A DNA stretch of 64,000 nt from positions 1-64,000 of IMG/VR virus record IMGVR_UViG_3300037485_001485; one strand, given 5' to 3'. Each line of letters begins with the position of its first letter. Positions within the stretch are counted from its first letter, which is position 1. This document shows positions 26,025 to 33,994 of the stretch, piece after piece. The notes below the pieces were generated by a model, which saw nothing but the letters and a program-made list of their open reading frames with translations, did not search any database and was not told the origin of the DNA. The position numbers and the translations under genes were made by a program. This DNA comes from a virus.

Positions 26025-26723
26025 CTACCCGATCTCGATGGCCGTCTTGTAGAAACCGAACATCGCGACCTTCAGCGCGAGGGGGTTGGTCGCGCCGACC
26101 GCCGCCGTGTTCGCGCCGTAGCGGAGCAGGATCGAAAAGGTCGAGTTCCCAGGCAAAGAAATCGGGTGCTTGCGGTACATCCAGATCGAGCCCGCGCCGT
26201 TGTTCATCGAGCCGATCTGGGTCGCGTTCTGCGTGGTGGACACGGAACCGAAGGCGCCGCCGCCCGCACCGATGAGGTGGAGGGGAGCGATGTCAACCTG
26301 GGTCTGGACGAAATCCCAGGTCAAAGTACCGTTGTTCTGCACGTTGACGAGGTCGGTGATCGTCTCGACCGTGTTGAGGGGCACGGCGAGGGTGGTCAGC
26401 ACGTTGGCGACCTGGGAGCCCGCGTAGACGAGGCAGGAGAGGCCGTAGGCGTCGAACGCCACGCCGGCCGGAATACGGCCGCCTTCCTTCAGGGACGTCT
26501 CGGCGATGGTCAGGCCGGACGAGAAGCCCTGGCCGACCTGCCCGAGGGGGGTCGTGAAGAGGCGGAAGGTGCCGTTGGCGAGGGCGGTGCCGACGTTGTG
26601 GAGCTGGGTGCTCCAGAGGGACTGCTCGCCGTACCGGAAGAGGTTCTTGGGCTGCTCGAAGGGAACCTGGGGGATCATGTCGCTGCCGGGGTTGGCGAAA
26701 GCGAAGCCGGGAACACCATACAT
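26025..26723 (-). CDS. Best candidate major capsid protein
   Basis: The 232-aa protein begins MYGVPGFAFANPGSD and reads NLFRYGEQSLWSTQLHNVGTALANGTFRLFTTPLGQVGQG in its first half. Beta strands continue to SIWMYRKHPISLPGNSTFSILLRYG and a final LKVAMFGFYKTAIEIG. It is the most ordered, least repetitive protein of the structural block. An AGGAG site lies close to its ATG and GC hairpins flank the gene on both sides, which fits a highly expressed product. Its size is like the larger single-jelly-roll capsid protein of sphaerolipovirus-like virions. The capsid call is inference. Confidence 0.84.
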   Translation of the reverse strand: MYGVPGFAFANPGSDMIPQVPFEQPKNLFRYGEQSLWSTQLHNVGTALANGTFRLFTTPLGQVGQGFSSGLTIAETSLKEGGRIPAGVAFDAYGLSCLVYAGSQVANVLTTLAVPLNTVETITDLVNVQNNGTLTWDFVQTQVDIAPLHLIGAGGGAFGSVSTTQNATQIGSMNNGAGSIWMYRKHPISLPGNSTFSILLRYGANTAAVGATNPLALKVAMFGFYKTAIEIG

Positions 26724-26765
26724 AGGAGACTCCTGAGAGAGAGAGGATCGAAGCGGAAGTGGAAG

Positions 26766-26786
26766 GGGGCCGGACTACCCGGCCCC
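26766..26786 (-). terminator. Perfect GC hairpin before the candidate capsid gene
   Basis: GGGGCCGG and CCGGCCCC form an 8-bp perfect stem with a 5-nt loop, 7 bp past the stop of the 475-aa gene. It has no T-run. It may be a partial terminator or an mRNA processing and stability element for the capsid transcript. Confidence 0.55.
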
Positions 26787-26792
26787 GGAAGA

Positions 26793-28220
26793 TCAGTAGG
26801 CCGAGCCCGCCGACATGAAGCCGAGGTCGCCCATGCCCTCACTGGCGACCTGACCGAAGCCCTGGCCGATGGCGCCGAAGCCCTGGCCGATGCCCGCGAA
26901 GCTCTGCCCGATGGCGCCCATGCCCTGACCGATGGCGCCCATCGAGGAGCTGGTCCCCACGCGGGTGTCAACGGTCGCCATGGCGTTCTTGCGGAGTTCG
27001 GCGATCAGCGCGCAGCGGGCTTCCGGTTCCATGGCCGCAATGCGACCGAAGCGGTCGAAGCCCACGGCCTTGACGAGCCAGCCCCAACGGTGCCCGCGAC
27101 GACCCGCGTGGCGGGACATCGGGGAGGCAGCGCGGCTCGTCACCTTCGGCGGCGGGCCGAAGGTCGCGTGGTAGGCGTGCGCGCCGTGCATGGCGGCCTG
27201 CCCTTCGTAGCTGTCGAGGTCGGGGCCGCTGTAGTAGGCGTCGGCCATCTCGGCGTCGGCGTAGGCGCCGAAGCCCTGACCGATGGCGCCGAAGCCCTGA
27301 CCGATAGCGCCCATGCTCTCGCCGATGCCGCCGAGGGGCACCACGTCGTAGGCCCCGCCGTCACCGTAGTCGTCCATGTCGCCGAGGTCAGAGGACTGAC
27401 CCTTCAGCGCGCGGAACACGTCGAGGACGCCGCCCGCGATCATCGCCGCGATGCCGAGCTTGCGCTTCTGGTCGTCGGAGAGGAACGGGATCGGGAGCTT
27501 CTGGAGCGCGAAGTTGGCGGCGACGCCCGTGAGGGAGTAGCCGACCGGCGCGAGGTAGCTGCGAGCGAACGCCTGTACCGGCGCGGGAAGCATCCCGCCG
27601 ACGTAGCGGATGGCCTTCACGCCGTAGTAGTGCGTCGCGCCAGCGGCAGCGCCGAAAGCGATGTAGCCGAGTGCCTTCGCAACAGGATGGCCGAGGAAGG
27701 GCACCTTGCTGAGGAGATTCTGCACCGGGCGCAGGATGGGGAGGCTGAAGCCCCCGCCCTCGCTGGGGTTGCGCTTCACGCCGTGGCGACGGCGGTTCAA
27801 CTGGTAGCCCGCGTTCTTGCGGTGGCGACGATTGAGCATGTAGCCCGCGTTCTTGCGACGGCGGCTGCGGTTCTTCTTCGCGAAGAACGACACGGCCTTG
27901 CCATGCGCGCGGAACGACTTCATCGGGTTGAGCGAACGGCGCCGACGGCGGTTCAGCATGTAGCCGGCGTTCCGCTTCATCTTGAACCGCTTCAGGAGGC
28001 GCGCGAGCACGCCCGTCTTCCCGGCACGGCGCCGGTTGTGCCGCATCTTCATGCCCCCGGAAGACCGCCGGCTCTTGCGGCGGTTCTTGAAGAGCCCCCC
28101 GAACAGACGGAAGGCCGTGCGCCCGCGCCGTGCCTTGCGGGCGGTGCGACGACGGCGGGGATTCTTGACGAACAGTGCGCCGCTCAACGGGGCGGGATTG
28201 CTTCGCAGTACGAGGGCCAC
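26793..28220 (-). CDS. Highly basic core protein with NAGYMLNRR and GAIGQG repeats
   Basis: The 475-aa protein starts at GTG with GGAGG 4 bp upstream. Residues 1-155 are Arg/Lys-dominated (VKNPRRRRTARKARRGR) with three NAGY(M/Q)LNRR repeats and KRNPSEGG, like a protamine or adenovirus core arm. A more ordinary middle includes a possible membrane or buried helix (YIAFGAAAGATHYYGVKAI) and FLSDDQKRKLGIAAMIAGGV. The C-terminal part has repeated (M/F)GAIGQ(G/S) hexamer-type units in two clusters. DNA condensation inside the virion plus a membrane-active or assembly tail is the likely role, by inference. Confidence 0.88.
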   Translation of the reverse strand: MALVLRSNPAPLSGALFVKNPRRRRTARKARRGRTAFRLFGGLFKNRRKSRRSSGGMKMRHNRRRAGKTGVLARLLKRFKMKRNAGYMLNRRRRRSLNPMKSFRAHGKAVSFFAKKNRSRRRKNAGYMLNRRHRKNAGYQLNRRRHGVKRNPSEGGGFSLPILRPVQNLLSKVPFLGHPVAKALGYIAFGAAAGATHYYGVKAIRYVGGMLPAPVQAFARSYLAPVGYSLTGVAANFALQKLPIPFLSDDQKRKLGIAAMIAGGVLDVFRALKGQSSDLGDMDDYGDGGAYDVVPLGGIGESMGAIGQGFGAIGQGFGAYADAEMADAYYSGPDLDSYEGQAAMHGAHAYHATFGPPPKVTSRAASPMSRHAGRRGHRWGWLVKAVGFDRFGRIAAMEPEARCALIAELRKNAMATVDTRVGTSSSMGAIGQGMGAIGQSFAGIGQGFGAIGQGFGQVASEGMGDLGFMSAGSAY

Positions 28221-28299
28221 GGTTCCTCCGAACGCTTTATAGGCTTACCCGGTAGCAGTAGCGGGGTGGGGGCCGAACGGGAAGCAGAAGAACCCCCGT

Positions 28300-28312
28300 G
28301 GAGGGCCATCGG
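28300..28312 (-). promoter_or_regulatory. CCGATGGCCCTCC element, 80 bp ahead of the 28220 start
   Basis: The leftward strand reads CCGATGGCCCTCC. The same word lies 69 bp ahead of the 33912 gene and 34 bp ahead of the 63840 gene, and a one-base variant lies 81 bp ahead of the 35269 gene. It may be a site for a late-gene activator. Confidence 0.4.
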
Positions 28313-28342
28313 CGTACCGTGCATCATGGTATACCCGCGCCC

Positions 28343-28540
28343 ATGCCGAACATTGACCCCTCTTCCCCTGACTACGTCCTCGTTCGCGTCAAGCTGCGGC
28401 ACCACGTCGCGTCGGCGCTAAAAGAGGCAGCGGAAGCGGAAACGAGGCGCACGGGGCGCTACGTCTACGTCTCCAACCTCGTCCGCGAGGCGCTGCGCGA
28501 CTATCTGCGCTCGCGCTCCGACGTCGTGATCAGCGGGTGA
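28343..28540 (+). CDS. Ribbon-helix-helix (CopG/Arc-like) regulator
   Basis: The 65-aa protein has a beta strand YVLVRVKLRHHV followed by two helices (SALKEAAEAETRRTG and VSNLVREALRDYLRSR). This is the ribbon-helix-helix fold of CopG/Arc/MetJ regulators, which bind operators as dimers. It is the only rightward gene between 6945 and 40692 and sits between two leftward structural blocks, so it is well placed to control late transcription. The upstream frame is open but ATG 28343 starts the domain. It overlaps the convergent gene by 11 bp. Confidence 0.87.
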   Translation: MPNIDPSSPDYVLVRVKLRHHVASALKEAAEAETRRTGRYVYVSNLVREALRDYLRSRSDVVISG

Positions 28541-29153
28541 TGCCCGGCGACGGACAGGTGTAGGTTCCGCCGGCCAGCCAGAACCGCCCGTCGCTCGACA
28601 CGCAGAGCACGGGGGGAACGCCGCCTTCTTCGCCCATTTCGTGGATGTAGCCGCTGGGGCCGTCACCCTTTTTGTGGGTGAAGTAGGTCAGGTGCCGAAG
28701 CTCGCCCAGCGGCTTCACGTTGACCCTGACGTAGCCGCTGCGCGGGTTCGCGTGGTGGCCTTCGCCCAACTCCTCCGCAGCGTGCGCGAGTCCCATCGGC
28801 TTCGCTTCCGCCATGCGGTAGAGGTCGCGCCCGCTCTCTCGCAGGGCGGGGGAGCACTGGAAGTAGATGCGCTGGTGCTTGTGGTCCGCGTCGAACCCGA
28901 CGTGCGAGTTCGGGATGTCGTCTTCGCGCACGGCGAACACGGTGTCCTTGGCGGCGCCGAAGGGACGAAGATGCAGTTCCATCAGCAGACCGATCTCGAC
29001 CAAGTGCGGAGGGAAGTCCGGATCGCAGTCGATGACGTGCGTGGGCATCTCGCCCCAATGCCACCGCTTGTAGACCTGTTCCAGCCGCTTCTGAGCGGCG
29101 GGGCCGATCCGCTGGGTCGCACGGCGGGCCGGCGTGCGGCGGGTGCGGGGCAT
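28530..29153 (-). CDS. Hypothetical alpha/beta protein, end of the structural operon
   Basis: The 207-aa protein begins MPRTRRTPARRATQRIG, a basic leader. It then has a well-ordered alpha/beta body (THVIDCDPDFPPHLVEIGLLMELHLRPFG, DHKHQRIYFQCSPAL, GHHANPRSGYVRVNVKPLGELRHLTYFTHKKGDG) and ends with SSDGRFWLAGGTYTCPSPGITR. It is less repetitive than its neighbours and may be an enzyme. The conserved His residues do not form a motif I can name. The start is fixed by overlap with the preceding stop (ATGA). Confidence 0.85.
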   Translation of the reverse strand: MPRTRRTPARRATQRIGPAAQKRLEQVYKRWHWGEMPTHVIDCDPDFPPHLVEIGLLMELHLRPFGAAKDTVFAVREDDIPNSHVGFDADHKHQRIYFQCSPALRESGRDLYRMAEAKPMGLAHAAEELGEGHHANPRSGYVRVNVKPLGELRHLTYFTHKKGDGPSGYIHEMGEEGGVPPVLCVSSDGRFWLAGGTYTCPSPGITR

Positions 29154-29941
29154 CAACGGCTCCGAAGGCGACGACGGCGGCGCGGGTTGCGGGCGACGGT
29201 CCCGATGCGGGCGACGGCCTTGTCGGCGGCGCGGCGAGACGCCGCCGCAGCGGCATCGCGGACGCCGAGGATCGGGGCGAGCACCGGACCCAGGACGAAC
29301 CATGCCGCGACGCCCGCGACGCCGAGGCCGGCTACAAGCCATGCGTTGCGCTGGATCCACCAGAGCCAGTCAGGCGTACCCGGCGGCTTCTTGTTCGTGA
29401 TGACGCGCCCGACCTTCTCCAGCCCCTTGCCTACATCCGCCGCCGACGCCGCCGCCGTGTCCACGAGGATGCGGAGGCTCGACTGCTCATCGGCGCGGCC
29501 CTGTGCGCGCTCGATGGCGTCGGCGCGGCTGTTCAGCCCGAAGTTCCGATAGAGCGGCGCCATGCGCCGGTCTTTGTAGGCGTTCGCCGCGTCCAGGGCG
29601 CGCACACCCTCGTCAATGACGGAGGCGATGCCCGAGGCGCTTCCGCTGCTCGCCCACTTGTAGCGGCCCGCCGCGCGCGTGTAGAACGCACGCGCTGCCG
29701 TCGCCAACGCCGGGTAGCCGACGCGCGCACCGACCGCGAGCCAGTAGGCGACGTAGGCTTCGGCGCTCGCCGCGTCCGTGGGCGCCGTGTAGAACCAGTT
29801 CGACGTCACAAGGCCGCCGCCCACCGCCGAGGACAGCACACGGCCCGCCGTCGCCGCGCTGATCTGCTTGCGTACCTCTGCAAGCACCTTGTCCCAGGAG
29901 AGCGTGTCTACGGGTCCGTGGTAGGCCGCGAGGGCGTGCAT
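29153..29941 (-). CDS. Virion-type membrane protein with NPRRRRR tail
   Basis: The 262-aa protein begins MHALAAYHGPVDTLSWD. A mainly helical body (about 20-190) is followed by one membrane segment (NAWLVAGLGVAGVAAWFVLGP, about 206-226), then an amphipathic Ala/Arg helix and the tail ARNPRRRRRLRSR. This head-membrane-basic-tail layout is shared with several neighbours. It probably spans a virion membrane with the basic end inside. Both ends overlap neighbouring genes by ATGA. Confidence 0.86.
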   Translation of the reverse strand: MHALAAYHGPVDTLSWDKVLAEVRKQISAATAGRVLSSAVGGGLVTSNWFYTAPTDAASAEAYVAYWLAVGARVGYPALATAARAFYTRAAGRYKWASSGSASGIASVIDEGVRALDAANAYKDRRMAPLYRNFGLNSRADAIERAQGRADEQSSLRILVDTAAASAADVGKGLEKVGRVITNKKPPGTPDWLWWIQRNAWLVAGLGVAGVAAWFVLGPVLAPILGVRDAAAAASRRAADKAVARIGTVARNPRRRRRLRSR

Positions 29942-30750
29942 CAGCGGCTCCTCTGTTCCCGGCCGCCGCGTCGAAGCGCGAGCGTCACAAGCACCAGGGC
30001 GACGCCGCCGCCGACAGCCCAGCCCCACGTCGGAATGGCCGCCAGCGGCGAACCCCCGGTGAAAAGCGAAGTGCCCTGCTCGTCGGCCGTGCGATCAGCG
30101 GCAGCTTCGGCCTGCGCTTCGGCGGCGTCTTCCTGCTCCAGATCCATCGCGGGGCTGTTGATCTCGTTGACCGCTTCCGACGGGGGCACCGACGGCGCTT
30201 TGCCGACGACGCGCAACGCCTTGCGGTCTTTGGCCGTCAGCTTCTTCGGATTCTCGATCCGCGCCAGTGCGGCGAGGATGGACAACTTCCACTTCAGGGT
30301 CGCGATCCGCTTGGCCCGCGCCTTGGCGAAGATCGGGCTCTTCTGCGCGCTCAGTCGCGCAATGCGCTCTTTGTACCGCGCATAAATCTTCACGCGCGTC
30401 GCGCGCTTCAGCTTCAGCGCACGGACGATGTAGCCCGGCGCCTTCTCCGGGTTCGGCAGCTTCAGCTTCTTCGCGAGCGCGACGGCGTCCTTGCGACGCG
30501 CCTTGCCGGACTTGATCGCGACGACCAACGCCGCGATGCCCGCCGCAGTGCCGAGCACCGCGCCAGCAACCCAGCCCGCGACGGGCACCGTCGCCACGCC
30601 CGCAGCGGTGATCGCCAGCGTAGACGCGACGGCGGCACCGCCGGCAACAGACGCCGCAGCCCCGGTCTTGAAGGCGTCGATGGCGATCTGTTCACCGTCC
30701 CCGTAGTGACCCGAGGGGCGAAACGCTCTGCGATAGGGGTAGCCGTGCAT
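29941..30750 (-). CDS. Virion-type protein with three or four membrane segments
   Basis: The 269-aa protein begins MHGYPYRRAFRPSGHYGDGE, one of the shared RFxPSxYGD-like N-termini. Hydrophobic Ala/Val-rich stretches at about residues 30-75 can form two spans. A Lys/Arg-rich helical middle follows. A final span (IPTWGWAVGGGVALVLVTLAL) precedes RRGGREQRSR. The start is ATG 30750, set by overlap with the preceding stop. Likely a virion membrane protein; no enzymatic motif. Confidence 0.86.
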   Translation of the reverse strand: MHGYPYRRAFRPSGHYGDGEQIAIDAFKTGAAASVAGGAAVASTLAITAAGVATVPVAGWVAGAVLGTAAGIAALVVAIKSGKARRKDAVALAKKLKLPNPEKAPGYIVRALKLKRATRVKIYARYKERIARLSAQKSPIFAKARAKRIATLKWKLSILAALARIENPKKLTAKDRKALRVVGKAPSVPPSEAVNEINSPAMDLEQEDAAEAQAEAAADRTADEQGTSLFTGGSPLAAIPTWGWAVGGGVALVLVTLALRRGGREQRSR

Positions 30751-31199
30751 CACTTGCTCCGCGCCGTCACGACGTTCTTGTAGATCATAGAGCCGAGGAG
30801 GACGACGAACAAGCCACCCGCTGCCCAGCCGAGGTAGCGGAAGGTCTGGGTAGACTCCTCGCCCTTCTTCTTCTTCGTGATCTGCGCGCCGCTGGCCGAC
30901 AGCTTCGCGCGCATCTTCCGGATCTCGTTGTCGTAGAACACGGCGGCGATGGGAAAGCGACGCTTCATCCCCTGAAAGTTCTTGATCTTGGCCTTTAGGA
31001 TCTGCGCCCGCTCTTCCGGGTCGGAAGGCAGGACCAGTTCGCGGGCCACCGAGACATATTGCAGGTAGTCGGCCACGTCCGGAGGACTACCCCCCGCCGC
31101 CCCCGGCGCCCCGCCCGTCGCGAGTTCAGTAGCCGAGGTCAGGGCGGCGGCGGTGGGGCTCGTACCGCTGTAAACGGAGGCGTGAAAGCGGCGCATCAT
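30750..31199 (-). CDS. Tail-anchored membrane protein with the shared N-terminal motif
   Basis: The 149-aa protein begins MMRRFHASVYSGTSP, a degenerate copy of the RFxPSxYGD motif. A Pro/Gly/Ala linker leads to a helical region (DYLQYVSVARELVLPSDPEERAQILKAKI), a basic KITKKKKG patch and one C-terminal membrane span (YLGWAAGGLFVVLLGSMIY). The gene start lies in an ATGATGA overlap with the gene before it, so either ATG could be used. Likely a minor virion membrane component. Confidence 0.86.
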   Translation of the reverse strand: MMRRFHASVYSGTSPTAAALTSATELATGGAPGAAGGSPPDVADYLQYVSVARELVLPSDPEERAQILKAKIKNFQGMKRRFPIAAVFYDNEIRKMRAKLSASGAQITKKKKGEESTQTFRYLGWAAGGLFVVLLGSMIYKNVVTARSK

Positions 31200-31771
31200 T
31201 CGTCCTCTTCCTCGGCGACGTCTTCGCCTTCGCCGTAGCCCTCGTCTTCGTCGCGGCCCTCGTCTTCATCGTGGCCCTTGTAGGGGGCGAGTTCCGTCGC
31301 CGCCGGACGCACAGAGGGGGCGCGGCGCGAAGGCTTGGCCTTGACGTGGATCCGCTTCGGATTGTGCCGCGCCTTCGGCTCGGCTTTCTCGCGGGTGATC
31401 ATGTAGATGGCGAAGCCGACGATGCCGACGCCGCCCGCAATGAGGCCCCACTTCAGCAACGGACTCAGGGCCGTCGTCGGCAGCGGAGCGGGGAGCGAAG
31501 CGCCCGGCATCGTTGTCATAGCCACGGCAGCGGCGCGCTTCGCTTCCGCATCCGCCCTTGCCTTCTTTGCCTTCTTCGCCTTCTTTGCGGCGGCCCGGCT
31601 CCACTTATCGGACTTGGCATCGGCAGCGCGCTGCCATGCGTCGAGGCCCAAACTGATCGCCTGACCCCCCGCCTGGATGGCGGCAGAGGTCAGGTCGGAG
31701 GACGCGCCGGTCGCCCCCGTAGGAGGCGCCACCGCTGCCACGTCAGAGTAGGCGGAAGGCTGAAAGCGCAC
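31196..31771 (-). CDS. Single-span membrane protein with NPKR and acidic tail
   Basis: The 191-aa protein starts at GTG and begins MRFQPSAYSDVAA, a clear copy of the shared N-terminal motif. A Lys/Ala coiled coil (KWSRAAAKKAKKAKKARAD) precedes one span (LLKWGLIAGGVGIVGFAIYMI). The segment after it has RHNPKRIHVKAKPSRR and then a strongly acidic end (DEDEGRDEDEGYGEGED). The combination of basic and acidic zones is unusual. Likely a virion membrane protein. Confidence 0.85.
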   Translation of the reverse strand: MRFQPSAYSDVAAVAPPTGATGASSDLTSAAIQAGGQAISLGLDAWQRAADAKSDKWSRAAAKKAKKAKKARADAEAKRAAAVAMTTMPGASLPAPLPTTALSPLLKWGLIAGGVGIVGFAIYMITREKAEPKARHNPKRIHVKAKPSRRAPSVRPAATELAPYKGHDEDEGRDEDEGYGEGEDVAEEEDE

Positions 31772-31780
31772 GGGGTACTC

Positions 31781-32674
31781 CTACTTCTTGCTCGCGCCCG
31801 AACGGGAGGCGAGGAGCACGATGCCCAGCACCAGCACGGATCCGCCGATGACCCACGGCAGCGGGCCGTCCATGAAGCCCTTCTCCTCTTCGACCACAAG
31901 GGGCGCACCGGGGACCATCGAAGCCGGCGCAGCGGACGCGGCGCTCCGCTTCTTCTTCTTCTTCCGGCCGAAGGGCGTCGCCGCGACCTTCAGGGCGGTG
32001 TCGGTGACGGTGGTGAGGATGTTGGCGCTCCGCGCGTTGACGAAGTCCTTCCACGCGCCGATCTTGGTCGTGATCGCGACCCAACTCTGGTAGCCCGGAT
32101 CCGAGGCGTTCAGCCCCGTGAGGATCGTGCTCGGCGCGAGTAGGTCAGGGCGCGGCGAGACGAGGACCATGATGGCCCCGTCGCGGAACTGACGGTAACG
32201 GTAGGCCCCATCCTGCACTTCGCGGCTCGCGCCGATCCCCGGTCGGGTGTAGTCCACGCCGCCGTAGTCCTGGCCGATGCCGGCGAACGCCGAGAACTGC
32301 GGACGCGCGGCGCTCAACTGAGCGCCGTCGATGGGCTGAGGGAAGGTCGCCCAATCACTCCCCGGCATCCGGGGAAGCGCGGGCGAATAGGACGGCATGT
32401 TCACGCCCCGGATGTTCCACTCGCCCTTGTTCATGGGCATCGTGAACGTCGGGGTATGCCCGACTCTCGGGTAGTTGGGCGTCGGGTGACCGACGAGAGG
32501 CGCGGGCTGCGCGATCTGCATCCGCGTCGGCCCCACGGCCGCGACGGCGGCGGCGCTGGCCTGCGCGGGCGTCTGCTGCCCCAGGTAGGCGGGAGCGAAG
32601 TAGTCGCCGTTCGTGTAGTCGTAGGCCATCACCGTCGGGGACGCCGACAGGTACTCGGGCTGCTGGTCGTTCAT
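31781..32674 (-). CDS. Tail-anchored virion-type protein
   Basis: The 297-aa protein begins MNDQQPEYLSASPTVMAYDYTNGDYF, with a Tyr/Pro/Asn-rich N-terminal half. A compact domain (GAYRYRQFRDGAIMVLVSPRPD, then QSWVAITTKIGAWKDFVNARSANILTTV) precedes a basic KKKKKRS patch. One C-terminal span (LPWVIGGSVLVLGIVLLA) closes the protein. A similar alpha/beta element, with an AIMVLVSPRP strand and ALKVAATP, occurs in no other neighbour. The ATG overlaps the preceding stop. Confidence 0.86.
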   Translation of the reverse strand: MNDQQPEYLSASPTVMAYDYTNGDYFAPAYLGQQTPAQASAAAVAAVGPTRMQIAQPAPLVGHPTPNYPRVGHTPTFTMPMNKGEWNIRGVNMPSYSPALPRMPGSDWATFPQPIDGAQLSAARPQFSAFAGIGQDYGGVDYTRPGIGASREVQDGAYRYRQFRDGAIMVLVSPRPDLLAPSTILTGLNASDPGYQSWVAITTKIGAWKDFVNARSANILTTVTDTALKVAATPFGRKKKKKRSAASAAPASMVPGAPLVVEEEKGFMDGPLPWVIGGSVLVLGIVLLASRSGASKK

Positions 32675-32940
32675 GCCGCCTTCTCCTTCTTGCCCACTAC
32701 CACGTTGACGGCGATGCCCGCGAGGAACCGAGCCCCCGCATGGCGCGTCTCCGCGTCGAGGACTTCGCGCCCGCTGATGGTCGGGTTCCACCCGGCCATC
32801 TCACGGACAAGCACCAAGGCTATGGCGTCGGGCGCAACGCTCGCGCCCGATGCAGCCGCGCGCTTAGCCTGCTCGCCCGCGCTGCGTAGGTACTCACCCA
32901 GCTTTGCGACGAGCGGAAGTAGAGCCGCCGTCGAGAACAT
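32671..32940 (-). CDS. Small helical hypothetical protein
   Basis: The 89-aa protein begins MFSTAALLPLVAKLGEYLRSAGEQ and is mostly amphipathic helix, ending with a hydrophobic stretch GARFLAGIAVNVVVG and KKEKAA. It has no clear membrane span. It is coupled by ATGA to the next gene and follows the 320-aa membrane protein by 9 bp. A scaffold or assembly helper is possible. Family not recognised. Confidence 0.8.
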   Translation of the reverse strand: MFSTAALLPLVAKLGEYLRSAGEQAKRAAASGASVAPDAIALVLVREMAGWNPTISGREVLDAETRHAGARFLAGIAVNVVVGKKEKAA

Positions 32941-32949
32941 GGGAGGCTC

Positions 32950-33912
32950 CTATCGACGGCTGCGACGGGAGCGACGGTTCGCCTTCGCCTTGCGGTTGCG
33001 GCGGGGGTTCTTCTTCTTCGCCCCGCCCTTCAGCGAGCGGAGGAGCTTCGGGCCGTAGAGCACGGCGCCGAGGAGCGCGAGGCCCATGACCCACGGCTTC
33101 GCGGCATACGCCTTGACGGTGTCCACGATGCCGTCGAAGCCCTCTTCCATCTCCTCCATCTCTTCTTCGTCCGCGACGTTGCCGGGAGCGAAGGTGAAGG
33201 AGCCCGCCTGGGGACCGAGGCCCGGCAGGAGCGGCATGTTGTTGCCGATGGGGTCGAGGCCGCGCACGCGCGGATCGGGGTCGATGGAGCGCGTGAAGAT
33301 GCGGGGGTCGATGTCGCGGGTGAGGATGCGGGGGTCGAGGCTGCGCGTCGGCCCCGGAAGCTCGCCGGGCATCGGGGAGTAGGCCGGGGGCGAGAACTGC
33401 GGCAGCGAGGGCTGGGCCGGGGGCGCGGGCCGGGGGCCGGCACGGCGCACGCCACGGAAGAACCCACGGGGGACCATGCGGAGGAGGCTCGGGGGGAGGA
33501 TGCGGCGCTTGGCCTCTTCCTCAGCGGCGTCGGCATCGACACCCACTCCGGTCAACTGCTGGATCATCGCCTGGATAGCGGCGGTCTGGGCAGCGGTGAG
33601 GGCGCCGGACGCGGCGGGGGCAGCGGGTGCCTTGGTCTTGGCCTTCTTCGCCGCATCGCGCTTGGCCTTGGCCTCGTCGCGCTTGGCCTTACGGTACTTG
33701 GACTCCAGCGAGCGGAGTTCGGTGACCGCCTTCGTCACGTTCAGCTCGGCCTGCTTGCGCCCGTAGGTGAAGAGCTTCTCCTTCCAGACCTTGTTGCGGA
33801 GGCCAACGATCTTCTTCTTCAGCGACTCGATCTTGGCCTTGTAATCGTCAGACGCGGCGCCGAAGGCGCCGAAGGCACCGAAGTCGCCGTAAAAACCGTA
33901 TGCGCCGAACAT
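32950..33912 (-). CDS. Virion-type membrane protein with DPRIxTR repeats and NPRRNR tail
   Basis: The 320-aa protein begins MFGAYGFYGDFGAFGAFGAASDDY. A long Lys-rich coiled coil (about 25-100) is followed by a Pro-rich region. Tandem repeats of the type DPRI(L/F)TR(D/S)IDP run over about 40 residues. Near the C-terminus one span (WVMGLALLGAVLYGP) leads to KKKNPRRNRKAKANRRSRRSRR. The tail matches that of the 91-aa protein at 21672-21947. AGAGG lies 5 bp before the ATG; I reject the 17-codon upstream extension. Confidence 0.87.
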   Translation of the reverse strand: MFGAYGFYGDFGAFGAFGAASDDYKAKIESLKKKIVGLRNKVWKEKLFTYGRKQAELNVTKAVTELRSLESKYRKAKRDEAKAKRDAAKKAKTKAPAAPAASGALTAAQTAAIQAMIQQLTGVGVDADAAEEEAKRRILPPSLLRMVPRGFFRGVRRAGPRPAPPAQPSLPQFSPPAYSPMPGELPGPTRSLDPRILTRDIDPRIFTRSIDPDPRVRGLDPIGNNMPLLPGLGPQAGSFTFAPGNVADEEEMEEMEEGFDGIVDTVKAYAAKPWVMGLALLGAVLYGPKLLRSLKGGAKKKNPRRNRKAKANRRSRRSRR

Positions 33913-33980
33913 CGCTACCTCTCGCTTCTGGCTAACCCTACCGGGGCGCCGGGTGCGGGGCAACGGCTACCCCCCACCCC

Positions 33981-33993
33981 GGAGGGCCATCGG
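33981..33993 (-). promoter_or_regulatory. CCGATGGCCCTCC element ahead of the 33912 gene
   Basis: This is an identical copy of the word at 28300-28312, on the same strand, 69 bp upstream of the start at 33912. Between them, TTGCCC and TAGGGT with a 17-bp spacer form a possible promoter for this gene. Confidence 0.4.
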
Positions 33994-33994
33994 C

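Noticed and set aside
26840-27320. Tandem DNA repeat unrelated to coding
   Set aside because: The repeat follows the reading frame (GAIGQG units) and is explained by the protein.
25815-28421. An 868-codon open frame on the + strand
   Set aside because: It covers several leftward genes with good starts and ribosome sites and has low-complexity content.
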